Source: Galaxea fascicularis (Eukaryota; Cnidaria; Anthozoa; Scleractinia; Euphylliidae). From it: a stretch of DNA of 64,000 nt. Position 1 is the stretch's first letter. Every line of letters starts with the position of its first letter. The position numbers and the translations under genes were made by a program. The stretch covers positions 13,196,863 to 13,260,862 of the forward strand of contig OX419339.1 in the NCBI GenBank assembly GCA_948470475.1. Reading direction: 5' to 3'. Shown here one piece after another: positions 52,101 to 61,105 of the stretch. Under the pieces are notes generated by a model that ran no database searches, had not been told where the DNA came from, and was given only the letters and a program-made list of their open reading frames with translations.

Positions 52101-55100
52101 CGGACTGCCGGACGGCAATCGACCAACAGTCGTTCGAGCTATTTTGCTTTGTGAACGTCAAAACAACACAAGAAAACAAAGCCAAATTAAGACTTAAAAA
52201 AAAGGTTGCACAGCCTGGCCACACGCGGTAGGTTTTTCTTGTCGCTGAAGAGTAAAGCTTTTTGCCTGGCGCCGCTAGATCACAGCCTTGAGAATACATA
52301 AATTCATGTTTGTTTGTTCATATAAACGTTGCCAAGTCGAAAATGTACTTCCAAAAAAACCCCGGAAATTCCGAAGGGTAGGGGGGGTTCACGATTATGG
52401 AATTCTGAGGGCATGGGGGGGTAACGCATTCTGGAATTTCCGAAGGCAAGGGGGGGTTAAAACATGGAAGCCGTCCGTGGTTGGGTATGGATATTTTCTG
52501 GAATTGCCCAATACCCAAAAAATCCCTAGACTTAAATCAAGCCAAGCAAAAAAATTCTCGCCACATTTTACTTCTCAAACAAATCCCATAATTGAAAATT
52601 CAAAATCCAAAAAATCCTTCTATCATCGCCATAACTTGAAATCCAAAGTACTGGGGTAAACTCATGAGGTTACTTTGGATCCAGTCCATTACATACAGTC
52701 AGTCATGGAGACCTGTTCTTTGGAATTACCCCTCCCTGTTGATATTCAACCAATAGACCATAAAATATTTACTAGTTGGTATTATTTTATCTTAGTTTTT
52801 GCATTTGCTGTAAAATGTGCAGTTCTACAAAAATATCTGTACCTCTCCCCAAGGAAGGTCAATAGAAATTCCAAGGGGGAGGGGGATAATAGTAGTCTTT
52901 ATTGCCAAAACAAAAAGGAAAGTTTTTAAAGAAAAGTATGGAGCTAACTTGGAATTTCTGGAGGGGTGGAAAGGTGCCAACCAAAAACCCTCTCATGGAG
53001 GAGGTACATGAAAATTTTCTGAAACCACACAATCCAATGGACCATTTCCAAATTACGTCAGGCCTCTTTTTCAAAGTGAGTCTTAGTGCTCACCTTTCAT
53101 ATGCAAATCAATTTTCATTCACAAGCAAATAACACTCATTTTCATGTAAAATTGATTTGCATATTATATGACAGGATGAGCACTAAGACTTGCTTTGAAA
53201 AAGAGGCCTGAGGTAATTCGGAAATGACCTATTCTAATCATTATTAGTATAAATCTGCTAGCATTTTATCATGAATGCCAGTCTCTGATTGGCCATGCTA
53301 TGCACTATCTGTTCTGTGATAGATAGTGAGTAGCGTTTGTCAACGAAATGGCAGCTGCTTCTTCATGTTTTCAAAGTGTCTGCGCGAAAAAATTTAAATA
53401 ATTTACTTGTTTAGTTTTAAACAACTGGTAGATTTATACTAAAAGGAATAGAGTATAAGCTCTCGATTTCTATGCACGATAGCTGATTGGGGTTGTGCCC
53501 TCGTCAGCTATCATGTGATGGAAATCTCGAGCTTATAATCTAACTGTTAAATATCAAAGAGTCAAAACAACAATTTCTACTATGGAACTTTCATTCACAG
53601 AGACATTTAAAACAACTTCTACAATAATTGCATCAACTGTTGGAGGTCACAGCTTTGGATGTCACATTCTTGTTAACGTTCACATAATTATTACCATCAC
53701 CAGAGTTGGATATCTTACCATGTGAAGTCTTCTACAAATGTTCTGGTTATGAGAGTGGTTAACCACAGACTGTCCACTTGATAACAGCGTATCTTGTTTA
53801 AATATACTTTCCTGTCAATAATTTGAGGAAAAAAATTACAGGATAGATTGGGCAAGATCAGTAGTTCAAGGGTTAACAGTTTCCATTTAAATGCATAAGT
53901 ATGACTAAAGGAATATTCAAACTGAATTCACATCCCTATAATTATTGTACTTACATCAATAGACGATGTACTTGGACTTGGATCAGCTATAAAACATTAT
54001 TTATTAATAAAAAGAAATGGTTAGTTTCATTTAAACATTTTTTAATTATTAATATTGTATTTTGTGACACAAATCAAATTCTCAATATGCATTTAGCATT
54101 CTTGATGTCTTTGGTTTCTTATCTAAACAAAGAAAAGGCTTTCTGGTGTCATAGTCCTACTGATTAAGTCTGGAACTCCCCATTTAAGAGAGAATAATTA
54201 TAACGTTCAAACATTTCATGGCAACAACTCAAAAATCAATAATTACAATTCCGCTCATATTTTCATGTTTGGTAGACCTAAATATGAAATTGATCACTGC
54301 ATACTTAATTGAATTTTGTCTTAATATTGATTTATTTTGAAGAAAATCAAAAGGAAAGGAACGCTCGGTTCTTCGAGGAAGTGGACTCTTAGCTACTGTC
54401 ACGCTTAATGATGCTTATCAGGCAGCCAATTCAGATGAAAAATGGCTGAACTTGGGCAGTTCTTGTAGCTCCACGGATGAAAAATAGCTATGTCAGAATT
54501 ACGTTTTCAGAAACCTTGAGCCTCCAGTGCCTTAGAACAGCACCACTTTCCATGGTAGTTTCAAATAATGAGTCATGAAATGTTATGGATCGTTTGCAGG
54601 TGGAAAATCACTCAGAACATGTAAAAATGGCTGGTAGTCAATGGGTTATTAATGTATTTTGAATACATGTGAATATGAAAATTCTGTGGATAAATGAAGT
54701 CTAGTTAATAAGAGTTTTTATGAAAGATTTCCACACAGACCCATACACTGTATGTAAATAATCACTGTCATACTAACCCTGTTCCAAAACCAAAAAGAGA
54801 TTGAGTCACAAAATGCATGACTGTACAAATGCATGGGGCTGTGTGGAAATCTTGCTAGAGTTTTTTTTTATACTCTGAACATACTTGGTGGACTGGGAAC
54901 ATTGCCATCATGGAAAGCAAAATCATCATCAAAATATTCCTCATCATCACTGTCACTTGATGAAAAGCCATGAACAAGGTGAATACCACTGGTACCACTG
55001 CTGGCTCGCACAATACGGGCCTGGCCACTAAGAAAAAAAACAAGTACTGAAATAAAGATTGATCCTTACAGTTGTGAATGTAATTTCTGCAATTGCATAA

Positions 55101-56864
55101 AGAAGCCTGATAAGAAACTCGGGACTTCAACAGGGTTTGAACCGGTGTGACCTCGTGATATCGGTGGAATGCTATAACCAACTGAGTTATGAAGCCACTG
55201 ACATTGGGAGCTGGTCAAGTGTGGGTTCATATGTTCCTGTGTGGGTGATGAGTGAGAATGAGTGAAAAGGAAATAAAACAAAGATTGGACATGGTTTGAT
55301 GCTACTCTGGTTTGAAAATTGATGAATGGAACTTAAAAAGTTACAATTCACGACCCAACGTTTCGACACTCCTGTCTAGTGTCTTGATCAGGGGTGATCT
55401 AGTGTTGCAAAAAGGACCCTTTTATACGCTTACTAATTAACAACCTTTTGTTTTGATGAGGTGTAAATAGGTGTCATGTAAAAGGCCGCCATCATCACGG
55501 TTCAAAGGAGCGTGGGCGGAGTTGATGTGCCAAGCTTCCAAACAAAGCCGTTGATGGTACCGCCAGTTAGTGGTGATAATTTTGGAATTATCCCATGCTA
55601 TTGTATGGTTGGTTTGGCAAGCATGCTCCGACAAAGCGGAGTTTTCCTTTTTGCAAAGAAAACTGCTTTTTGATGCTCTTTTACACGCGTGCCAAGCTGA
55701 CTCTTGGTCTGTCCGATGTACTCATGATCACAGTCATTGCATGGAATAGAATAAACAGCGTCAGTTCGTTGTTCTTTCAACACAGGATCTTTAGGTTTGG
55801 CAAAAATATGACTCAACGTCTGAAAAGGTTTTTGTGCAACTTTAACACTGTGGCTAGACAAAACTCTCCGCGGTGTTACAGAACCCATTAAGAGAGTTTT
55901 GTCTAGCGGTACCATCAACAGCTTTGTTTGGAAGCTTGGCACATCAACTCCACCCACGCTCCTTTAAACCGTGACGATGGCGGCCTTTTACCTGACACCT
56001 ATTTACACCTCATCAAAACAAAAGGTCGTTAATTAGTAAGCGTATAAAAGGGTCCTTTTTGCAACACTAGATCACCCCTGATCAAGACACTAGACAGGAG
56101 TGTCGAAACGTTGGGTCGTGAATTGTAACTTTTTAAGTTCCATTCATCAATTTTCAAACCAGAGTAGCATCAAACCATGTCTGATTGTCCACCTGGTTGC
56201 AGTATGAACTTGAACATACCAAACCAAAGATTGATCCTTGCAGTTGTGAATGCAATATATGTAATTGCGTAAAGAAGCCTGAGAACAAAAATCAGGATTT
56301 CAACGGGGTTTGAACCCCGTGACCTTGGGATACCGGTGAGATGCTATAACCAACTGAGCTATGAAGCTACTGACGTTTGGAACTGGTCAATTGTGATTTA
56401 TTTGATATACATCATTCTCAAAAACAAGTGCGTACATGTACATATGCATATGTACGCACTGCGGTATAATCATGACTATTTCTGGGTATAGATCAAAGAG
56501 TTCACTTTGTTGGATTTGCACAATAAGACCGGCCCTCATACTATCAAAACACTTGGTTACATAACAACGATTTTCTGCCAAATAATAGCCGTTACAGCTG
56601 AATGTGTATTGACGAGACAGTAACCTACTAATTGAAAAAGACAATACCAATATTGCGACTTTATGATGAAAACAAACTACGACAATAAAGAATCTCTTTC
56701 CAAAAACGGGGGATACTTTACCTCCGCAGCAGAAAAGCAAGAACGCTCACAAGGTCCGACTCATTGTCACTCTCTGTGTCTTCAGTAACAACTGAATTCG
56801 ACTCCTCGGGCTCTGTATTACGCGCTCCTTCGACACGCGAACGACGGGTATTTCTGCTGCCCAT
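35648..56864 (-). CDS. DCAF11: DDB1- and CUL4-associated factor 11 (WDR23), 20 exons, complete
   Basis: WD40 substrate receptor of CUL4-DDB1 E3 ligases; known family targets include the stress factor NRF2/SKN-1. Exons in coding order: 56722-56864, 54885-55027, 53955-53986, 53719-53811, 51278-51342, 50468-50568, 49874-49976, 48929-48972, 47990-48044, 47109-47177, 46886-46943, 46147-46239, 45286-45378, 43669-43758, 39863-39926, 39421-39533, 39115-39154, 38088-38134, 36422-36481, 35648-35803. Total 1662 nt, 553 aa, in frame across all junctions (human protein 546 aa). Recognisable blocks: N-terminal MGSRN and LLR; acidic linker; DQHIRLYDTTHGKFKEF, ARDVGWS, YSSWSDYIHLCNIYG, ESHEDD-like QAHEDDIDSVTFAD, GDSSLMTYRGHSVLHTLIR, VRDVSWHP. 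DDB1-contacting WDXR motifs are present as WDRR (335-338) and WDMR (382-385). The tail is acidic then Arg-rich. Weakest calls: exon 3 (32 nt) and the GTATCC donor after exon 18. Confidence 0.95.
36551..36948. mobile_element. Long foldback MITE in DCAF11 intron 18
   Basis: The left arm (36551-36706, starting ATAGAGTACTAAAGTG) is the imperfect reverse complement of the right arm (36792-36948, ending CACTTTAGAACTCTAT). Arms are about 156 bp around an 85-bp spacer. No coding capacity. Confidence 0.75.
37170..37340. repeat. G-rich dispersed repeat, copy 1
   Basis: AAAAGAAAAGTATGGAGTTA and CTTGGAATTTCTGAGGGTGG, then two long G runs, recur in modified form at 52920-53035 (AAAGTATGGAGCTAACTTGG) with the same tail CCAAAAAYCCTCT and ATTTTCTG-AACCACA. 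Confidence 0.65.
38384..38551. mobile_element. Foldback MITE in DCAF11 intron 17
   Basis: AGAGCTGGATCAAAAGC and GGAGTCATAAGCAGAATCAG on the left pair with GAATCTGCTTATGACTCTG and CCAGCTCT on the right. Confidence 0.65.
40217..40269. repeat. Perfect 24-bp inverted repeat, 5-bp loop
   Basis: CAAGAAATTATTGTAATTCATTAA-type arm at 40217-40240 is the exact reverse complement of 40246-40269, with TAATG between them. The repeat is very AT-rich. Confidence 0.9.
40449..43339 (-). mobile_element. Degenerate Ty3/gypsy LTR retrotransposon in DCAF11 intron 14
   Basis: Broken open frames on the - strand follow gypsy order: a gag-like fragment (43082-42897), reverse transcriptase (42827-42558 with LHLDMNNGYIQLEL; 42558-42277 with the YDD of IYDDVLVFG), RNase H (42245-41931, GAPFQWTPECQRAFE), integrase core (41268-40801, WREVAIDFWGPI, LILGSNNGPPF) and the pol C-terminus (40743-40560). 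Stops and frame breaks separate the parts, and protease is not visible. Ends carry 64-65 bp direct repeats (40449-40513, 43276-43339) nearly identical to each other. TGGCGACGAGG next to the upstream repeat looks like a primer-binding site. Same orientation as the host gene. Confidence 0.85.
43784..44292 (+). mobile_element. Non-LTR retrotransposon RT fragment in DCAF11 intron 13
   Basis: The + strand shows an RT N-terminal segment: SALKKLNTKKASGYDHISAE, NYRPITLLSTVDKVYEQ, YSCETTLLSLTEK, LLTDMTKAFDSLHP, in interrupted frames. It stops right where the MITE at 44301 begins, so the MITE may have inserted into it. Both LINE ends are lost. Confidence 0.8.
44301..44539. mobile_element. TIR MITE (GGGCCCGGTTGTTCG family), copy 1
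   Basis: Terminal inverted repeats GGGCCCGGTTGTTCGAAAGC and its mirror TTTTGAACAACCGGGCCC enclose about 240 bp. A near-identical copy lies at 48170-48412. CTGG occurs at both outer junctions. Confidence 0.85.
45404..45690. mobile_element. MITE with internal hairpin, copy 1 (DCAF11 intron 12)
   Basis: Starts ATACCTCTTACTAACTG and ends ACTAACTGAGAGATATAATA. Shares its whole length with 63509-63803. Inside are CTTACTAACTG and GTTAGTAAG mirror blocks. No coding capacity. Confidence 0.75.
45798..45826 (-). ncRNA. Hammerhead-ribozyme-like core
   Basis: On the - strand CTGATGA (45826-45820) is followed by GGCT-loop-AGCT and GAAAC (45802-45798), the order of a hammerhead core with stem II. An extra A between CTGATGA and the stem is non-canonical, and stems I and III were not established. 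Such motifs are known from Penelope-like elements; activity is doubtful. Confidence 0.3.
47235..47590. repeat. SINE-like repeat with two partial copies (DCAF11 intron 9)
   Basis: GAATATGTGAACTGATCATATG...CTTCACATTGAACTACAG...GAGTTATGAACACTACTT recurs as AATATGTGAAGAGCATACAA...TTGAACTGCAG...GAGTTACAAATGCTACTT. Between them, on the - strand, TTAGCTTAGTGGGTATAGC resembles a tRNA D arm, suggesting a tRNA-derived SINE. Confidence 0.45.
48170..48412. mobile_element. TIR MITE (GGGCCCGGTTGTTCG family), copy 2
   Basis: Same orientation and nearly the same sequence as 44301-44539, differing by a few substitutions and a short insertion near the middle. Lies in DCAF11 intron 8. Confidence 0.85.
49082..49118 (+). 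repeat. (AAT)n microsatellite
   Basis: About twelve AAT units in DCAF11 intron 7. Confidence 0.95.
50073..50097 (+). ncRNA. Hammerhead-ribozyme-like core
   Basis: CTGATGA, AAG-loop-CTT, GAAAC follow directly without an inserted base. Stem II is only 3 bp and stems I and III are not resolved. Likely a fragment of a dispersed repeat; activity uncertain. Confidence 0.3.
50225..50380. mobile_element. Fragment of the GCGACC-type element
   Basis: The reverse complement carries GGGTTCGAAATTGTGAC, CTGGTCGCCAATGTAACC and AGAAATTTAGCACTG, the same order as the left end of the HNF4 intron 2 element. Confidence 0.5.
51628..52514. mobile_element. Inverted-repeat element with G-rich subterminal repeats (DCAF11 intron 4)
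   Basis: The left end (GGGCGATTCCAGAAAATATC, then CAGACGGCTTTT) is mirrored at the right (GAAGCCGTCCGTGG, then ATATTTTCTGGAATTGCCC). Inside both ends, GGAATTCTGAGG-like units followed by 7-12 G runs repeat in the same direction. The element contains no transposase. Confidence 0.65.
52262..52292. repeat. Truncated end of the CGCCGCTAGAGCACAGCC repeat
   Basis: GGCGCCGCTAGATCACAGCC matches the right ends of the repeats at 58140-58300 and 59674-59818. Confidence 0.5.
52790..53035. repeat. G-rich dispersed repeat, copy 2
   Basis: Contains CTACAAAAATATCTGTACCT, GGTCAATAGAAATTCCAAGG and a GGGGGAGGGGG run, then the AAAGTATGGAGCTAACTTGG block shared with 37170-37340. The first part recurs inverted at 58385-58600. 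Confidence 0.6.
53042..53229. mobile_element. Foldback MITE (DCAF11 intron 4)
   Basis: CCATTTCCAAATTACGTCAG, GGCCTCTTTTTCAAAG and AGTCTTAGTGCTCA on the left are mirrored by TGAGCACTAAGACT, CTTTGAAAAAGAGGCC and GGTAATTCGGAAATG on the right; arms are about 80 bp. Confidence 0.8.
53455..53536. mobile_element. Small foldback MITE (DCAF11 intron 4)
   Basis: ATAAGCTCTCGATTTC and GATAGCTGA on the left pair with TCAGCTATC and GAAATCTCGAGCTTAT on the right. Confidence 0.7.
55045..55205 (-). mobile_element. tRNA-derived SINE, copy 1 (DCAF11 intron 1)
   Basis: On the - strand the head has GGCTTCATAACTCAGTTGG and TTATAGCATTCCACCG, with a degraded B box GGTTCAAACCCTG. The body, ending GGATCAATCTTT, matches 56224-56380. 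Confidence 0.75.
55352..55391 (-). ncRNA. Degenerate hammerhead-like core in left arm
   Basis: CTGATCA, then A, GACACT-loop-AGTGTC, GAAAC and GTTGGGTC on the - strand. The base equivalent to catalytic G8 (CUGAUGA) is C, and an A is inserted before stem II, so catalysis is not expected. Confidence 0.4.
56078..56118 (+). ncRNA. Degenerate hammerhead-like core in right arm
   Basis: Mirror copy of the left-arm motif with the identical CTGATCA substitution and a perfect 6-bp stem II (GACACT/AGTGTC). Confidence 0.4.
56224..56380 (-). mobile_element. tRNA-derived SINE, copy 2 (DCAF11 intron 1)
   Basis: On the - strand AGCTTCATAGCTCAGTTGG and an intact B box GGGGTTCAAACCCCG are followed by the same body as the copy at 55045-55205. 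Same orientation as copy 1, placed on the other side of the Penelope-like element. Confidence 0.75.
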
Positions 56865-57081
56865 ACTTAGGCAGGAGAGGAGGGAAAGCTCTTCAACAGT
56901 TCAGACAAAGAGAGCAGTTTAGTTCTCCGACATAATGATGAAGTGGAATTGTTTTGCACTTGTAGTGAGCTGGTAAATACTTCATGTCATCAAGCCAGTG
57001 AGCTTCGCCAGAGAAACCGAAGCCTCACTTTCACGATCAACCGAAAACGAAGGGACTGGACGCAATAATCGAAAATTCAAG
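56865..57081. promoter_or_regulatory. Shared bidirectional promoter of DCAF11 and EMC4
   Basis: Only 217 bp separate the divergent start codons of DCAF11 (-) and EMC4 (+), so both promoters and 5' UTRs must sit here. I see no TATA box. The EMC4 start lies in CAAGATGGCG (57079-57088), which resembles the YY1 motif often found at housekeeping gene 5' ends; the match is by eye. Confidence 0.7.
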
Positions 57082-60000
57082 ATGGCGAATCGGTCGATGT
57101 CAAGAAGATCGACAAATAAATGGTCAATTGACTTAACTAGTAGGTAAGATCGCGCAGAATTTTAGCTTGAATTTGATTTTTCGAAAAGTTTTCTAACGAT
57201 GTGTTTCGTATTTAAAGTCATCCAAACGTTTCGAGGGGAGTAATTCTCTGTTTTTCAATGCACTAGCGTTAGCAGCAGCTGACTTTTCTACTTTTCTGTT
57301 CAGCTTAAACTGTTTTTTATAAGCTCAATTTTTGTGTTCATAGACCGCGGTATGTCCCCGATAGACAGTTTGTTCAGCATAACGATTTATCAGCACCGCT
57401 TGGCTACACAGAACAGAGAGTACAACATTGGGTTGGTATTAGAAATGTTATCAAAATTACCTCGATATTTTCTGGAATTCAGATAACCTCATGAATTACC
57501 GGTGAGTGTATTAATTACCTATTTTGACAGGAATCCCGGGAGGCAAACAGCACTCATTTAGTGGCAAAGGTATTTTCCACTGTAGATTTAGTTTATTTCT
57601 TTATTTTCACTGAAATAAACTTAAAGGAACTCCCACGCTGTATAGAGTGGGACATGCAGTGCATGGTTATAGACTCGTAGCAGTCCCTTTCTGGAAAGTC
57701 AAGGTGGTGTGAAGAAAATGTGAAACATGAAGCAAGCAAGCTAGAGGAAAAACAAGAGAAAAGAAAAGTGACTACAATCTTAGCTGTAACAAGAGCATTC
57801 AAACAGAAACTCTTACAATAACAACTAATAAATGTACCACAATGTGTAGTGTGGGCAGCTGACAATCAAGCTTTTGTATATATCACTCACTGACTACTAT
57901 TCATAAAAACGTTTTGTATATTCAGGTGGTACTTGTTAAAGCAAATGCTACTTGATGATTTGAATGTCGGTAGCTTCGCCCACTGGTTAATTCGCCTATA
58001 CAGTCGAGGTTAACTCACCTACACATGAAGTTAACTCGCCTACACATTCGAAGTTACTTTTAATGTTACAAGATAAAGCTGAATTAAGACGTTTACATCA
58101 CATCTGCATTCGACATTGGGCTTAATTGAAGTTCATTGCAAGGCTGTGCTCTAAGAAAAGTAGTTGGGTGCCCAAACCTCTAAACCCTTGAAATCCAGGG
58201 TTCCCAGCATATAAGTTTGGTGCAAAAACTAATATTTCCTGGTCGCCCGATGGCAAAAGTAAGTCGCCAGGGGCGACCGGGCGCCGCTAGAGCACAGCCC
58301 TGCATTGTAATAAAAATATCAACCATTTCAACAGGATAATTTTGAAATTGATAGGTTGGATGTTGAAAACTATAAACTTGAATGTTGAGAGGGTTTTTTT
58401 GCTTTGCACTCCCCACTCATCTGGTGATTCCAGTTTAGCCCCCCTTCCCTTTGGGATTTCCATTGACCCTCTGTCGGGGAGGTATAATATTTTTCTGTAA
58501 CTGTACATTCTGAGAAACAACATAGCTATAAAAAGAGGCATTAGGAATTGAAATTGAAATGAAAGGGAGATCAACAATGCAGCAACCTGAAATTGTCATG
58601 GTTAAGTAAGAAGCTAGAAATGGATGGTTATTAATTTTGACGGTCAAGTATTTCTGAAATTGAACAGCATGTCTCTGCTATTCAGTAACTTGAGACAAAA
58701 AGTGTTTCCTTGAAAGCCAAAAAAGGTAGCAGTAGACTATCAAAACCTTTTGCTCTGCATAGGTTACCACAGTGGTATATTAAATTGCAGTAATTAATGT
58801 GATATCATGGGATAAAATAAATTAAGGCAAGGATATTCTAACGTTCCTCCCATGATCCTGTAATAGGGCTTTCTTTCGTCATGTCTGACAGACCAAGGTT
58901 TTTAATGGGGATGATGATTACCAACAAGTCAACTCGTTTTGACAGTACATGTATTTTAAAAGATGTATTATGTATAAAGTTTCTAGAACAAATTCAGTAT
59001 CAGCTCTTTTACTCACGTCTCTTATTTTCAGAAATCTTGGGACATTGCACTGGGGCCATTCAAACAGATCCCGATGAATCTGTTCATAATGTACATGGCA
59101 GGCAACTCTATCTCTATCTTTCCTATTATGATGGTGGGAATGATGTTTCTTAGGCCAGTCAAGGCACTTTTGGCCATCAAATCAAGTAAGTGCTGTTCTG
59201 TCTGGGCCAGGAATGGGGACATCATACTGTCGCAAGGATAGATAGATTTCATTTTTTACTATTGAGGATGGGTAAAGGGTGAGAACTTGGTTCAAGAAGA
59301 AATTTTTTCCTACAGTCCAGTATCTATTGAGTGAAGTTCAAGACCAATGGCATGCTGTATCACTATACATGTATTATTGATCAACTGCTGATAAATAATT
59401 TTAGACTATGAGAATTCCTTTATTTTTGTTGGAGATGGTAAAGTGAATGAAACCTGTGAAAGTCAACAAAATTGCCTTCCCCACTCCTCCCCCCCAGGAG
59501 GGGATGTCATGGTAATTTTTTTTCATGTCATGACTCCTTGGGGTAAGGCAATTTTCCTGTGTGTTTGCTTATTTCTCTTGCTTTACTATCCTTAAGAACA
59601 CTTATTGGCTGCGAGCAGCATAAACATATGATTTCTTTCATGTGCATCATTCACATAAATAACTATACACAACAAGGCTGTGCTCTCTAAGAGAAGTAGT
59701 TGGGTGCCCAAAATCTCTTAACTTTTGAAATCGGAGGAGTGCAGCATATATGTTTGGTGCAAAAACTGATATTCCAGGTCGCCCAAAGGCGACCGGGCGC
59801 CGCTAGAGCACAGTCCTGATACATGTATTATGGCACACTTTTCTTTCTTTCTTTCGGTGAGTTCTCCCTCCTCTACTGATAGACAAAGACCTGCAATTTC
59901 TTATTGAATTTATTTTCATTGTCATACATGTAGCTCACTCACAGATAATTTCCTTTCCAGCCTTTGTATCCCTTGAAGGAGAACATGACCATGTCATCCT

Positions 60001-60981
60001 CCAGAAGTTCTTTTATCTCCTTGGAAACCTGTCATTGGTGGCACTGGCACTGTATAAATGCCATTCCATGGGACTCTTACCAACTGCCACATCAGACTGG
60101 CTGGCATTCATGGAACACAAGGCAGTAAGTGCATTGTAAGGCTCAGTATTAATTCTTAAACTTTCTGCAAGCTTTTCTCTTCAAAACTGTGTGTAATGAG
60201 GGTGGTTAAGGGGGGTCTAGATCACGTTTCATGGAAACGGTCCTTTCACAATTCACGAATAACAAAGACATCATGAAAATCACAGTTCACGGCGAATTAA
60301 ACATTTATTTCTCGTTTCACGGAAAATAATTTTGCAAAATCACGCTTCACGGCTACTATGGAATCCCGATTCACGAGGAAAAAAATAAACCATTTCACAT
60401 TTCATGGAAAAAAAAAAAAAGGGCCAATCACGAGTCACGAAAATACCCGTTACCACCCTCTGTATTGTAACAACTAACAAGTACGTTTTTGTACTCTAGA
60501 GAAAGAAAAGGTTATATTTATGAACTCTGTTTTCACAGTCCCCTGTTTTCCCACTTTGGGCAGTTTTCATCCCAATAACCAAGCAAGTGAAATTATTGTG
60601 TGAGTACATCACTGCTTGGGGAAGGGATGGAAGGGGAAAAAGGTTATGTCCTATTGAATGTAGCCCTCTCTTTCACTAGATTTCCACTGTGCTCTCTCCA
60701 AGCCCCAGTATTTGTTCACCTCACTATTGACAATAAATTGGATGAGCCCAGATTGTCACTAAGAGGCACAGGTCTTGACTGACTCTTCAAACATGTTCAA
60801 ATTCAGTTGCCTTTTTGCACACACTGCATACAATCAAAAACAAATTTAATGCAAACAAATTGAAGCAACTAATAAATTATTTCAACATCTTGAAGCTAAT
60901 TTACCCGGTGACTTGTAACTAGATGTCTCTCTTTTTTTTTTGCAGAGAATGGAGTATGGTGGTGGTGGATTTATTCTCTAG
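57082..60981 (+). CDS. EMC4: ER membrane protein complex subunit 4, six exons, complete
   Basis: Subunit of the EMC, which inserts and helps fold multipass and tail-anchored proteins in the ER membrane. Exons: 57082-57143, 57344-57431, 57531-57569, 59032-59185, 59961-60124, 60946-60981; 543 nt, 180 aa (human 183 aa), frame kept at every junction. The family core starts at residue 65 with [17 protein letters not shown]. Hydrophobic segments lie at about 78-105 ([20 protein letters not shown]) and 131-146 ([16 protein letters not shown]), followed by [18 protein letters not shown]. The C-terminus [11 protein letters not shown] matches the family's ERMEFSGGG-type end. The donor after exon 2 (GTTGGT) is weak, so residues around 60 may be off by a few. 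Divergent from DCAF11. Confidence 0.95.
57984..58055 (+). repeat. Short tandem repeat, about 22-bp unit, three copies
   Basis: GTTAACTCACCTACACATGAA, GTTAACTCGCCTACACATTC and a diverged first unit GTTAATTCGCCTATACAG follow each other in EMC4 intron 3. Confidence 0.7.
58140..58300. mobile_element. Short TIR element, copy 1 (EMC4 intron 3)
   Basis: AAGGCTGTGCTCTAAG at the left and CTAGAGCACAGCC at the right are inverted; the interior has GTAGTTGGGTGCCCAAA and GGTCGCC. A second copy lies at 59674-59818 in the same orientation. Confidence 0.75.
58385..58600. repeat. G-rich dispersed repeat, inverted copy (EMC4 intron 3)
   Basis: On the - strand the order ATATTATACCTCCCCGACAG, GGTCAATGGAAATCCCAAAG, AAGGGGGGCTAAACTGG parallels 52820-52890. 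Confidence 0.55.
59674..59818. mobile_element. Short TIR element, copy 2 (EMC4 intron 4)
   Basis: Starts AAGGCTGTGCTCTCTAAG and ends CGCCGCTAGAGCACAG, with the same interior blocks as 58140-58300 but a short internal deletion. Confidence 0.75.
60222..60455. repeat. Degenerate TTCACGG interspersed repeat array (EMC4 intron 5)
   Basis: At least eight occurrences of a TCACR-N(0-3)-TTCACGG-like word at about 25-35 bp spacing (for example AATCACGCTTCACGG and CTCGTTTCACGG), each followed by an A/T-rich spacer. No coding capacity. Confidence 0.6.
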
Positions 60982-61105
60982 TATTTCTCTAGTATCGGAA
61001 AACTTGCAAAACTCTGCCCCCCCCCCCCATTCTTTGCGTACATTGCCCTAATTACCAGCAATGCACAATACTTTTTTTTCACTTGGGATTATAGCCTCCC
61101 ACAGG

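Larger units (their letters stand above)
55288..56181 (-). mobile_element. Folded-back Penelope-like element with GIY-YIG endonuclease remnant
   Basis: Two 274-bp arms (55288-55561 and 55908-56181) are near-perfect inverted copies flanking a 346-bp centre. On the - strand the centre encodes a GIY-YIG nuclease segment typical of Penelope-like retroelements: VYSIPCNDC, HEYIGQTKSQLGTRVKEH. A one-base frameshift near 55640 moves the reading into the frame of 55634-55437 (EHACQTNHTIAWDN), which runs into the left arm. The arms therefore hold the ORF C-terminus and 3' UTR. Reverse transcriptase is absent. Each arm carries a hammerhead-like core. The copy sits in DCAF11 intron 1 between two SINE copies. 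Confidence 0.8.

Noticed and set aside
51607..52518. ORFs sharing the phrase FQKISIP on both strands
   Set aside because: The shared phrase is translation of the element's inverted ends and G-rich repeats, not a conserved protein.
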